A model generated the notes under the pieces. The model saw only the letters and a list, made by a program, of their open reading frames with translations. It was not told the DNA's origin and made no database searches. From Palsa-504 sp050013055 (GTDB lineage: Bacteria; Actinomycetota; Actinomycetes; Streptosporangiales; Streptosporangiaceae): a DNA stretch of 22,058 nucleotides. Positions 14,226 to 20,961 of this stretch are shown piece by piece; the stretch's first letter is position 1; every line of letters begins with the position of its first letter. A program made the position numbers and the translations under genes. The DNA is taken from positions 1 to 22,058 of the forward strand of contig JBEKGC010000052.1 in NCBI GenBank assembly GCA_050013055.1. Reading direction: 5' to 3'.

Positions 14226-15032
14226 TCAGGCGGGCTGCCACAGCTCGACCCGATTGCCCTCGGGATCGGTGACCCAGCCGAATCGGCCGACACCCTCCAT
14301 GTCCTGCGGCTCTTCGGCCACGTCCGCTCCCTTGGCGCGCAGCTGGGCGAGCATGGCGTCCAGGTCGCGGACCCGGAAGTTGAGCATGGCCTGCTGGCGG
14401 CGGGACCCGAAGTAGTCGGTCCCTGACTCGAACGTTGCGAACACCGTCGGCCCGCTTTCCTGGCGCCACAGGCCGTTCTCATCGGCGTCCAGCCCCAGGC
14501 AATCGCGGTACCACGCGCCCAGGGCCGCCGGGTCGGCGGCCCTCATGAAGTACCCGCCGATTCCCACCACGCGTTCCATGCCGCTATCTTGCCAGCACGG
14601 CGATCGGCCAGGTAAGGCGCGGTTGGCCTTGTTGCCGAGCCACGACCCGACCACGGCTGACATGAAGACCGGCTGATGGGCGTAGCCGAGGCTGGCGTAG
14701 AAGGATCCGGCCTCGTCGGTCTGCAGGCCGACGTGCTGGCCAGGGACGCGGCTCATCAGCTGCCTGACCATGGCCGCGCCGATGCCCTGCCTGCGGTAGG
14801 ACGACAGGGTCCAGACGTCGAGCAGGTAGGCGTTGCAGACCCCGTCGGAGAGCAACCGGGCCATCCCGACCACCCGGTCGCCGTCCCTGGCGATCGCGAC
14901 GTGCTGCGAGGCGGCGAACGAGGCCTGCAGCGCGCGGGCGGACCGGCCGTTGTCGAAGTCATCGGCGGCCAGGTCGGCCTTGGCCTGGTCCCAGTCGATT
15001 CCGTCCAGCGAGTCGTCCACGCGCACCGTCAT
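14226..15032 (-). CDS. GNAT acetyltransferase joined in frame to a VOC (glyoxalase/bleomycin-resistance) domain
   Basis: Numbered from ATG 15032, residues 1-138 form a complete GNAT domain with the acetyl-CoA pyrophosphate motif RRQGIGAAM in the helix after LLDVWTLSSY, and a terminal FYASLGY. Residues about 152-268 form a complete VOC domain starting MERVVGIGGYFMRAADPAALGAWYRD and ending DPEGNRVELWQ with the usual late glutamate ligand. They are linked by about 13 residues with unusual codons, including TTA (14613-14615), one base from TAA. VOC also has its own ATG (14577-14579) with CAAGAT 6 nt upstream, so it may be expressed alone. The GNAT start at 15032 is preferred because CATACT lies 6 nt upstream. 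GNAT and VOC proteins both include drug-modifying or drug-binding resistance proteins; the substrate is unknown. Confidence 0.8.
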   Translation of the reverse strand: MTVRVDDSLDGIDWDQAKADLAADDFDNGRSARALQASFAASQHVAIARDGDRVVGMARLLSDGVCNAYLLDVWTLSSYRRQGIGAAMVRQLMSRVPGQHVGLQTDEAGSFYASLGYAHQPVFMSAVVGSWLGNKANRALPGRSPCWQDSGMERVVGIGGYFMRAADPAALGAWYRDCLGLDADENGLWRQESGPTVFATFESGTDYFGSRRQQAMLNFRVRDLDAMLAQLRAKGADVAEEPQDMEGVGRFGWVTDPEGNRVELWQPA

Positions 15033-15038
15033 GGGGGG

Positions 15039-15044
15039 AGTATG
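15039..15044 (-). promoter_or_regulatory. -10 hexamer for the GNAT-VOC gene
   Basis: On the minus strand CATACT is followed by six C residues and the ATG at 15032, a leaderless arrangement. It decides the start codon against a site 12 codons upstream (15068). Confidence 0.4.
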
Positions 15045-15164
15045 CCGAACCCAGGCACCAGGCCGCATTCCGATATCGACATCGTGTCGCTCAGCCCCCG
15101 GTGACCTCCGGCGCCGCTAGCATCACTGCGGACAAGATGCGGACACGGGGAAGGCGCGAACGGC

Positions 15165-16073
15165 ATGGGGCGGATGGATCCGGGGAAGCTGGCGCGTACC
15201 GCGGTGCTCATCGCAGCGGCCGGCCTGCTGGCCGCCTGCACGAGCTCCGGATCGAACAGCAGCCCGGCGGCCCGTCCGGCCAGCTCGGCTTTGGCGTCCG
15301 CAGTGAGCCAGGCCTCAGGCAGTGCCCCGGCCACGGCGTCGGCGGCCAGCGCATTCGTGCCCATCGTCGAGCCGTTCGACCCCGGTCACCCGGCCCGCAC
15401 CGGGTCCGCCCCGGCCAGCTGCTACGCCGCGTCGGCGACGCTGGGCACCGAGCGATGCTACGACGCCAAGACCGAGAACGCCGATGCGGCCATCGACGCT
15501 GTGCAGCTCGCCCGTTATACCAGCGCGACGGCGGCGGGGAAGGCGGCCGTCCTGGCTCAGGACAGCGCCTGGCTCGCCGCCCGCCAGCCGGTGTGCGCCG
15601 CGGCCTACCACGGTGCCGGCACCGTCGACGGGATCGACATCGCCACCTGCCTGTTCGACGAGAGCAGTGCCCGCCTCGACGGGCTGAAGGGGATCACCCC
15701 GCCGGAGGCCAGGCTCACCGGTACCGACAGCCTCAACCCGGACCAGCTGTCCTGGTACACCACCGCGGAAGGATCCCGCATCGCTGAGATCAACACCCAA
15801 GGCGACAGTACCGGCGGTGCCATCGTGGCCTGGGTGATCATCGGCGGAGCCGACGGGTTCGTGGTCAACCCCAGGCAGTTTTACTTCCAGGACAAGTCGT
15901 TCATCGACTACGGCGTCATCCAGCCGCCCAATCCCGCCGGCCACCGGGTGATGACCAGTCAGGAGTACCAGTTCGGTCTTGACTACTCTCAGCTGTCGGC
16001 CGACCCGAACGCCAACAAGAGCGCCGCGGGCTACTTTTACGTGCCTGGCTACCCGGCCGCTGTCTGGAGCTAG
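15165..16073 (+). CDS. Lipoprotein with LprI-like (DUF1311) domain
   Basis: The 302-residue precursor has a lipoprotein signal peptide: basic start, hydrophobic 12-22 and lipobox LLAAC with C25 as the lipidated residue. A Ser/Ala-rich linker (26-62) follows. Residues about 84-178 carry four cysteines (86, 98, 144, 162) spaced as in LprI/DUF1311 proteins, with the signature W136LAARQPVC and a final CLFDESSARLDGLKG. LprI of mycobacteria inhibits lysozyme, but the domain occurs widely and the role here is open. Residues about 180-302 form an additional, tyrosine/phenylalanine-rich beta domain (WVIIGGADGFVVN, QFYFQDKSFIDY, GYFYVPGYPA) that I do not recognise. ATG at 15165 has GGGGAAGG about 10 nt upstream. 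Faces outward, monocistronic. Confidence 0.82.
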   Translation: MGRMDPGKLARTAVLIAAAGLLAACTSSGSNSSPAARPASSALASAVSQASGSAPATASAASAFVPIVEPFDPGHPARTGSAPASCYAASATLGTERCYDAKTENADAAIDAVQLARYTSATAAGKAAVLAQDSAWLAARQPVCAAAYHGAGTVDGIDIATCLFDESSARLDGLKGITPPEARLTGTDSLNPDQLSWYTTAEGSRIAEINTQGDSTGGAIVAWVIIGGADGFVVNPRQFYFQDKSFIDYGVIQPPNPAGHRVMTSQEYQFGLDYSQLSADPNANKSAAGYFYVPGYPAAVWS

Positions 16074-16111
16074 CGCCGCCGGCCGAGCTGACCCTGACTC
16101 GGTGGCGATCA

Positions 16112-16366
16112 TCACGATGACCCGCCGTCTGGTGGTACGCCGGGGTCGATGCCGAGTGCCGCGAAACGCACCGCCAGGTCGTCCACCCATTGCGGCGGCG
16201 TCCGGTGATCCGCCAGCGGGATACCGGCTTCACTACGCCACAGAGCACTCAGCCAGCCATCTCATCCCGGGGGCCCGGCCGCGCCGCTGGGCACGCGGTT
16301 CTCCGTCACGTGGGCGGCCAGTTTCCCCTCCAGGTCAGCCGCGCCAGCCGCAACGACTCCGGTCAT
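16112..16366 (-). pseudogene. Interrupted short reading frame, probable gene remnant
   Basis: From ATG at 16366 (GTGAGGG just upstream) the minus strand reads 34 codons (LEGKLAAHVTENRVP), meets TGA at 16262-16264, and then continues in the same frame for 49 codons (DGWLSALWRSEAG..TPPQWVDDLAVRFAALG) to a double TGA at 16109-16114. The second part looks like the C-terminus of a real protein by its amino-acid make-up, and the first faintly resembles the N-terminus of beta-lactamase-fold serine hydrolases. I cannot name the family. One substitution would restore an 84-residue frame, but the two parts may equally be fragments of different genes joined by deletion. Confidence 0.35.
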
Positions 16367-16393
16367 CCCTCACCCCCGGGTGCCCCCGCGATC

Positions 16394-16522
16394 ATGACGG
16401 ACGCCATCAAGGGCCGCTACCGGTTTTTCGCGGCCGCCACGGCCATGGCCACGCTAACGCAGCTGGATGCGATCTTCGAAAGTGATCTCGCCAAGGTTGT
16501 AGAGCCGGTCGATGAGCGATGA
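16394..16522 (+). pseudogene. Possible 5' stub of a host gene cut at about 16454
   Basis: ATG at 16394 opens with MTDAIKGRYRFFAAATAMAT, which looks like a basic N-terminus followed by a hydrophobic stretch. After 20 codons the frame runs into the 3' end of the ImmA/IrrE gene read antisense and stops at 16520-16522. GC-rich host-like sequence ends at the same point. It may be the left remnant of a gene interrupted by insertion of the less GC-rich block; it could also be chance. Confidence 0.2.
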
Positions 16523-17038
16523 GGCACTGACGCGCAACTGCACGCTAACGGACCTGATCGTGTCTGGGTCGTCGGCACGTGCAGTCCCGCGAGTGAGGGC
16601 GTCGCGAAGCAGCCACGTGAGCATCAGGAACGCGGCGGCGAACGCGTTGGCGCGCTGCTCGATGGCAAGCGGTGCCCATGGTCCGGTCGCTATCGCGAGC
16701 TCGTCGCCATGCTCGCGATCGAGGAGCAGGTGGCACAGTTCGTGAGCCAGAGTGAAGCGCTTCACCGCTGAACCCGGGCCCCACCGCGTCCTTACGTTAC
16801 GGAAAATATGAGGTCGCTGTGTCGGACCGAAGACCGACAGCGCGCGTATGTCAACATCCGAGAGCTCGATCTCCGAGACAGCGATATCCAGGCGGCTCAC
16901 CACAGATTCGACGTCGACCCAGTTGGTGTCATCCCCGCCGAGCAGCTCACATACCCTCTCGCCGAGCCTGCTCCCTTGCTCGCCTGGCGACAACTGGCTG
17001 ATCTCGGCGACATCGAGCGGCAAATCGAGAGCGGACAA
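16454..17038 (-). CDS. ImmA/IrrE-type metallo-endopeptidase, probably 5'-truncated
   Basis: From TTG at 17038 the frame gives 194 residues. The zinc-peptidase signature HELCH (H99, E100, H103) lies in FTLAHELCHLLLD, and the third ligand glutamate is probably E127 in AIEQRANAFAAAFLM, the hallmark of the ImmA/IrrE group (COG2856), which cleaves regulators in mobile elements and stress responses. No helix-turn-helix is present. The TTG has no ribosome binding site, and the frame stays open without any ATG or GTG back to a TGA at 17261-17263; the segment SAYARLLCGAV..LPDVLLLTTSIVENYVEDATRW (upstream of 17038) reads like true protein. The real protein was therefore probably longer and has lost its start. 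Less GC-rich than the genes to its left. Confidence 0.7.
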   Translation of the reverse strand: MSALDLPLDVAEISQLSPGEQGSRLGERVCELLGGDDTNWVDVESVVSRLDIAVSEIELSDVDIRALSVFGPTQRPHIFRNVRTRWGPGSAVKRFTLAHELCHLLLDREHGDELAIATGPWAPLAIEQRANAFAAAFLMLTWLLRDALTRGTARADDPDTIRSVSVQLRVSASSLIDRLYNLGEITFEDRIQLR

Positions 17039-17347
17039 CCACCGCGTAGCATCCTCGACGTAGTTCTCGACGATGCTCGTGGTCAGAAGCAGGACGTCCG
17101 GCAGGTCGGTCGCTGGGCTGACGGCTCCGCAGAGAAGCCGGGCGTATGCGCTTCCGACCGTTACCAGGGAGCTAGACCTGGCACAGATTACAAACTGAGT
17201 GATGAGTGAGATGCCCGATGGACTGGACGGAGGGCACGGTGCGGGTGCGAGTGGCCGCCGTCACGCCCGCGCGGGCTCTCGCCCCAGCTGGCCTGGGCGC
17301 AGGTGCGGCCGACGCCTGCGTGCACCCTGCGCTGGTGGCGATCCTCG
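17039..17347. other. Gap between the ImmA/IrrE gene and thrS
   Basis: The part next to the protease (17039 to about 17210) is in frame with it on the minus strand and probably belonged to its coding sequence. The part from about 17220 to the thrS stop is again very GC-rich; a plus-strand frame starting MDWTEGTVRVRV near 17218 runs antisense into thrS and is not supported. No tRNA, which might have marked an integration site, is seen. Confidence 0.45.
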
Positions 17348-19378
17348 TCAGACCTGACTGTGGTTTTCGACGGCGGCTACGATCTCGCTGATTGCCTCGG
17401 CGATCGGCACTCCGTTCTTCTGCGCGCCGTTGCGGTACCGGAAAGAAACCGCATCACAGGCGACGTCATCGTCACCTGCAAGCAACATGAAAGGAATCTT
17501 CTGCCGCTGTGCGTTGCGGATCTTCTTCTGCATCCGGTCGCCGCTTCCATCGACTTCGACGCGAATGCCTTCGGCCCGCAGCCTCTCCGCGACCGTCTCC
17601 AGGTACGACACATGGGCGTCACCGATGGGGATGCCCTCAACCTGCACGGGCGCCAGCCAGGGCGGCAGCGCGCCGGCGTAGTGCTCCAGAAGCACGCCCA
17701 TGAACCGTTCGATCGCGCCGAACAGCGCCCGGTGAATCATCACCGGAACCTGCCGAGAGCCGTCGGCAGCGGTGTATTCCAGGCCGAATCGCTGCGGTTC
17801 CTGGAAATCGAGCTGGATGGTGGACAGCTGCCAGGTGCGGCCGATGGCATCCCGGGCCTGGACCGAGATCTTTGGTCCGTAGAAAGCCGCGCCGCCAGGG
17901 TCGTCCACTAGGTCCAGCCCGGAATCCTCCGCAGCCTCACGAAGGGCGGCTGTTGCTTCCACCCAGTCTTCAAGGCCGCCGACGAACTTGTCGGAGTCGT
18001 CCCGAGTGGACAACTCAAGGTAAAAGTCGGTCAGCCCGTAGTCCCGCAGCAGGTCCAAGACAAAGGTGAGCAAATTCCGCAGCTCAGCGCCCATCTGATC
18101 GCGGGCGCAGAAGATGTGCGAGTCGTCCTGCGTTAGGCCGCGAACCCGGGTCAGTCCGTGGATCACCCCGGATCGCTCGTTGCGGTACACGGTGCCGAAT
18201 TCGAACAGCCGCAGGGGCAGTTCCCGGTAGGATCGGCCGCGCGACCGGTAGATCAAGGCGTGCATCGGGCAGTTCATCGGCTTGAGGTAGTAGTCCGCGC
18301 CGTCCACCTCCATCGGCGGGAACATATCGTCTTTGAACCACCCCAGATGCCCGGAAGTCTCGAACAGCTCCGACTTGGTGATATGCGGGGTATAGACGAA
18401 TTCGTATCCGGCTTCGGCGTGCCTGTGGCGCGAGTAATCCTCCATCATCTTGCGGACGATCCCGCCCTTGGGGTGAAACACCGCGAGCCCCGACCCGATC
18501 TCGGCAGGGAAGGAGAACAAGTCAAGCTCGGCGCCAAGACGGCGGTGGTCGCGGCGCTCGGCTTCCTCCAGCAGCTTCAAGTAGGCATCCTGCGCCGCGC
18601 GCGATTCCCAAGCCGTGCCATAGATCCGCTGGAGCTGGGGGTTCTTCTCGCTGCCGCGCCAGTATGCCCCGGCATTACGCGTGAGCTTGAACGCCGGGAT
18701 ATGCCTGGTGGTCGGCACGTGCGGACCGCGGCACAGATCCTTCCAGCACAGCTCGCCCGACTTCGCGTCCAGGTTGTCGTAAATGGTCAGCACACCAGTG
18801 CTGACCTCAGTTGAAGCCTCCGCGTCGGCAGCTGCCTCGCTTTTGATGCCGATCAGCTCCAGCTTGTACGGCTCTGCGGCTAGTTCCGCCCTGGCCTGCT
18901 CATCGCTAACCTCACGGCGGGCGAACAGCTGGCCTCGCTTCACGATCTCGCGCATCCGCGCCTCGATCGCCTTGAGATCATCGGGAGTGAACGGCTGTGC
19001 CACATCGAAGTCGTAGTAGAAGCCGTTCTCAATCGGCGGCCCTATACCCAGCTTGGCCTCGGGGAAGAGTTGCTGGACCGCCTGGGCCATGACGTGCGCA
19101 GTCGAGTGACGCACGACGGCCCGGCCCTCATCAGAATCGATCGCAACGGGCTGGACGATGTCCCCGTCGCTCAGGACCCACGCCAGGTCACGCAGCTCGC
19201 CGTTCACCCGCGCCACGACAACATCAGGGTCAGCGGCGAGCAGTTCCGCAGCAGTAGTGCCCGACGTCACCTCACGCTCCATTCGCTGAGCCTGGCGGTC
19301 GAGCATCTGGACACGGATCTGGGACACAAGCGTCTCTCTCACCTTGGCGTTGAACTGGGTGACTGGTGGAACTTCCAT
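17348..19378 (-). CDS. thrS: Threonyl-tRNA synthetase, full-length with editing domain
   Basis: This class II synthetase charges tRNA-Thr. Numbered from GTG 19405, it has a TGS domain (about 28-90), the editing domain with H100/H104 (RHSTAHVMAQ) and C225/H229 (DLCRGPHV), and the catalytic core with motif 2 (TVYRNERSGVIHGLTRVRG) and zinc ligands C379 (KPMNCPMH), H430 (DDSHIFC) and H558 (VMIHRALFG). The anticodon-binding domain spans about 585-680. ATG at 19378 is preferred over GTG 19405 because AAGAGGG lies 8 nt upstream, giving 676 residues. Isolation from housekeeping partners, lower GC and the divergent radical SAM operon suggest an extra copy serving that locus (substrate supply or self-resistance); a displaced housekeeping copy is possible. 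A 26-codon ORF precedes it at 19398-19478. Confidence 0.92.
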   Translation of the reverse strand: MEVPPVTQFNAKVRETLVSQIRVQMLDRQAQRMEREVTSGTTAAELLAADPDVVVARVNGELRDLAWVLSDGDIVQPVAIDSDEGRAVVRHSTAHVMAQAVQQLFPEAKLGIGPPIENGFYYDFDVAQPFTPDDLKAIEARMREIVKRGQLFARREVSDEQARAELAAEPYKLELIGIKSEAAADAEASTEVSTGVLTIYDNLDAKSGELCWKDLCRGPHVPTTRHIPAFKLTRNAGAYWRGSEKNPQLQRIYGTAWESRAAQDAYLKLLEEAERRDHRRLGAELDLFSFPAEIGSGLAVFHPKGGIVRKMMEDYSRHRHAEAGYEFVYTPHITKSELFETSGHLGWFKDDMFPPMEVDGADYYLKPMNCPMHALIYRSRGRSYRELPLRLFEFGTVYRNERSGVIHGLTRVRGLTQDDSHIFCARDQMGAELRNLLTFVLDLLRDYGLTDFYLELSTRDDSDKFVGGLEDWVEATAALREAAEDSGLDLVDDPGGAAFYGPKISVQARDAIGRTWQLSTIQLDFQEPQRFGLEYTAADGSRQVPVMIHRALFGAIERFMGVLLEHYAGALPPWLAPVQVEGIPIGDAHVSYLETVAERLRAEGIRVEVDGSGDRMQKKIRNAQRQKIPFMLLAGDDDVACDAVSFRYRNGAQKNGVPIAEAISEIVAAVENHSQV

Positions 19379-19406
19379 ACGGGAAACCCTCTTGATGCTA
19401 CCCACG

Positions 19407-19424
19407 GCCCAGCCCGGGCCGGGC
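19407..19424. repeat. GC-rich palindrome in the thrS 5' region
   Basis: GCCCAGCCC (19407-19415) abuts GGGCCGGGC (19416-19424); the arms match at 8 of 9 positions without loop. In a thrS mRNA it would form a hairpin just upstream of the ribosome binding site (19387-19393) and within the 26-codon ORF at 19398-19478. It may influence expression; no T-box features were found. Confidence 0.35.
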
Positions 19425-19491
19425 GAATATTCGGTGCCATGCCTGCGGAAGGCGTTGAACGTGGGTAAGCGTGCTCATTGTCGCACTGAGC

Positions 19492-19521
19492 CTGTCAACG
19501 GATTCCGACAGGGGTTGACAG
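19492..19521. promoter_or_regulatory. Palindromic operator candidate with back-to-back -35 elements
   Basis: CTGTCAAC (19492-19499) and GTTGACAG (19514-19521) form a perfect 8-bp inverted repeat around a 14-nt centre. Each arm contains TTGACA, the consensus -35: on the plus strand at 19515-19520 and on the minus strand at 19493-19498. A dimeric regulator here could control the radical SAM operon and thrS together. No regulator gene is adjacent in this window. A matching -10 is plausible only on the plus side. Confidence 0.5.
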
Positions 19522-19544
19522 CGCTGCGGCCGCGGGCTTAGCTA
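19515..19544 (+). promoter_or_regulatory. Promoter of the radical SAM operon
   Basis: TTGACA (19515-19520) is followed after 17 bp by TTAGCT (19538-19543) or after 18 bp by TAGCTA (19539-19544). Both -10 candidates are imperfect. It would give a leader of about 25 nt before ATG 19576. Confidence 0.5.
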
Positions 19545-19575
19545 GCTCTTAGTTATCGTTCCAATTCGGGAGGTA

Positions 19576-20934
19576 ATGGATAATGACGGTGGCAGCCGAC
19601 TGCACTGGAACCTCTTCGCGTACCCAGTTGCAGTAGGCGCGGGGCGTTACGTCCTCCTGACCGACACCAAATCGATCCTCGCGGTTGATGAGAAAATATT
19701 CCGTCACATTCAGGACGCCAAGGGCGGTCCGGTACCTGACGGTATCTCCCCCGGACAGGTGAAACGGCTTATAGATCTTGGCCTAATGCGGCGGGAGCCT
19801 GCTCGCAGCCAGTTCAAGGCTGTCTTCTCTCAGCAGGCCCGGGTGGCGCAGGAAAACAAGCTGCTGCATCTCATCACGTCTTATACGTGTAATCTCACTT
19901 GTTCCTACTGCTTCATGCTGGCAGATCTAGGAGACCACGGGACGAGGCTGCTGAGCTTTGAGGACGCCAAGAGAGGGATCGATCTGTACTTCCGCTCGCG
20001 GTACGCATCGGACAGCGTGGTCCATTTCTACGGCGGCGAACCGCTCCTGCACCCCCAGCTCGTCGATGACTGTCTCACCTATATTCATGAGCAGTACTGC
20101 AGCACGGTGATCCCCAAGATCATCACGAACGGGACCTTGCACGGGTCGCGCGCGCTTGGCCTGCTGCGCAAGTACGATTTCGACTTGTCGGTTTCGATGG
20201 ACGGCGACAAGCAGGCTCACGATGTGTTTCGTGTCGATCACCGCGGCAGGAGCACGTTCGAGAAGACGGTCGCTGGTATCCGGGCCTTCCAGGAAATCGG
20301 CCATGACCCCAAGGTACTGATCACCGTCGGAGCGCACAACATCAGTCGGCTGCCTGAGGTCGTTTCGTTCGTTCTGAGCCTGCGACCGCAGGCTATCGCT
20401 TTGAATTTCCCCCGGGAACTCCCGGATGCGGACACTAAACTCGATGGCGGCATTAGCGACGCAGCGTTCTGGATCGACCAGTATGAACGTTGCCTCGAAC
20501 TTTGCTTCGAGCAGCACATCCCGGAGTTGTATTTCGCGGACATGCTGTTCGCTTACCTATCCGGCGATCCAGTCCTCAGCCCTTGCGCAGCATGCGGCAG
20601 CCAGCTCAGCGTGGGGCCTGGCGCGCAGCTAGGTCCATGCCAGGCATTCGTGGCCGCTGGCATGTTCTCCGAGCCCGCTGAGCAGTACCAGCAGCATCGG
20701 GTCGACGGCCCGTTCGCGCCTTGGCGGAACGTGAGCAAGGCCACGTCACGGAAATGCTCATGCTGCCCCATCTCGGCGATCTGCGGGGGCGACTGCAGCT
20801 TCGACCGTTACAACCGGACCGGGTCGCTTCTTGAACCGTTGCCGTTCCACTGCGACCTGAGGCTGCGCATGGCCGACCACCTCACCAAGCGCCTGATTAA
20901 TAGGCAGCCGATCGGATTCGCGGCCACCGGCTGA
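19576..20934 (+). CDS. Radical SAM/SPASM maturase with N-terminal recognition-like domain
   Basis: The 452 residues begin with a roughly 90-residue domain (WNLFAYPVAVGAGRYVLLTD..SILAVDEKIF..LIDLGLM) resembling the PqqD-like recognition region of peptide-modifying radical SAM enzymes. The SAM-cleaving [4Fe-4S] motif is CNLTCSYC (C105, C109, C112), followed by YGGEPLLHP (GGEP) and ITNGTL. The C-terminal SPASM domain has C340, C355, then C394/C397/C403/C407 (CSCCPISAICGGDC) and C426, enough for two auxiliary clusters. Such enzymes modify RiPP precursors or other peptides, or act on small molecules. The start ATG 19576 has GGGAGG only 2 nt away, an odd short spacing, but the family N-terminus requires it. 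First gene of a two-gene operon. No precursor peptide gene is seen in the window. Confidence 0.88.
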   Translation: MDNDGGSRLHWNLFAYPVAVGAGRYVLLTDTKSILAVDEKIFRHIQDAKGGPVPDGISPGQVKRLIDLGLMRREPARSQFKAVFSQQARVAQENKLLHLITSYTCNLTCSYCFMLADLGDHGTRLLSFEDAKRGIDLYFRSRYASDSVVHFYGGEPLLHPQLVDDCLTYIHEQYCSTVIPKIITNGTLHGSRALGLLRKYDFDLSVSMDGDKQAHDVFRVDHRGRSTFEKTVAGIRAFQEIGHDPKVLITVGAHNISRLPEVVSFVLSLRPQAIALNFPRELPDADTKLDGGISDAAFWIDQYERCLELCFEQHIPELYFADMLFAYLSGDPVLSPCAACGSQLSVGPGAQLGPCQAFVAAGMFSEPAEQYQQHRVDGPFAPWRNVSKATSRKCSCCPISAICGGDCSFDRYNRTGSLLEPLPFHCDLRLRMADHLTKRLINRQPIGFAATG

Positions 20935-20961
20935 CACACCGGAAGCATAGGGCGGCAGCGC

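Noticed and set aside
17206..17391. Plus-strand 61-codon frame before thrS
   Set aside because: Overlaps the end of thrS antisense, no ribosome binding site, low-complexity Ala/Arg/Val composition.
19379..19575. T-box riboswitch for thrS
   Set aside because: No T-box consensus segment or specifier stem could be found; only a short palindrome and a small ORF are present.
19583..19636. 17-codon frame (ATG 19583) out of frame within the radical SAM start, as a possible precursor peptide
   Set aside because: Better spaced from GGGAGG than the enzyme start, but very short, embedded in the coding start of the enzyme, and with no core-peptide character; kept only as a curiosity.
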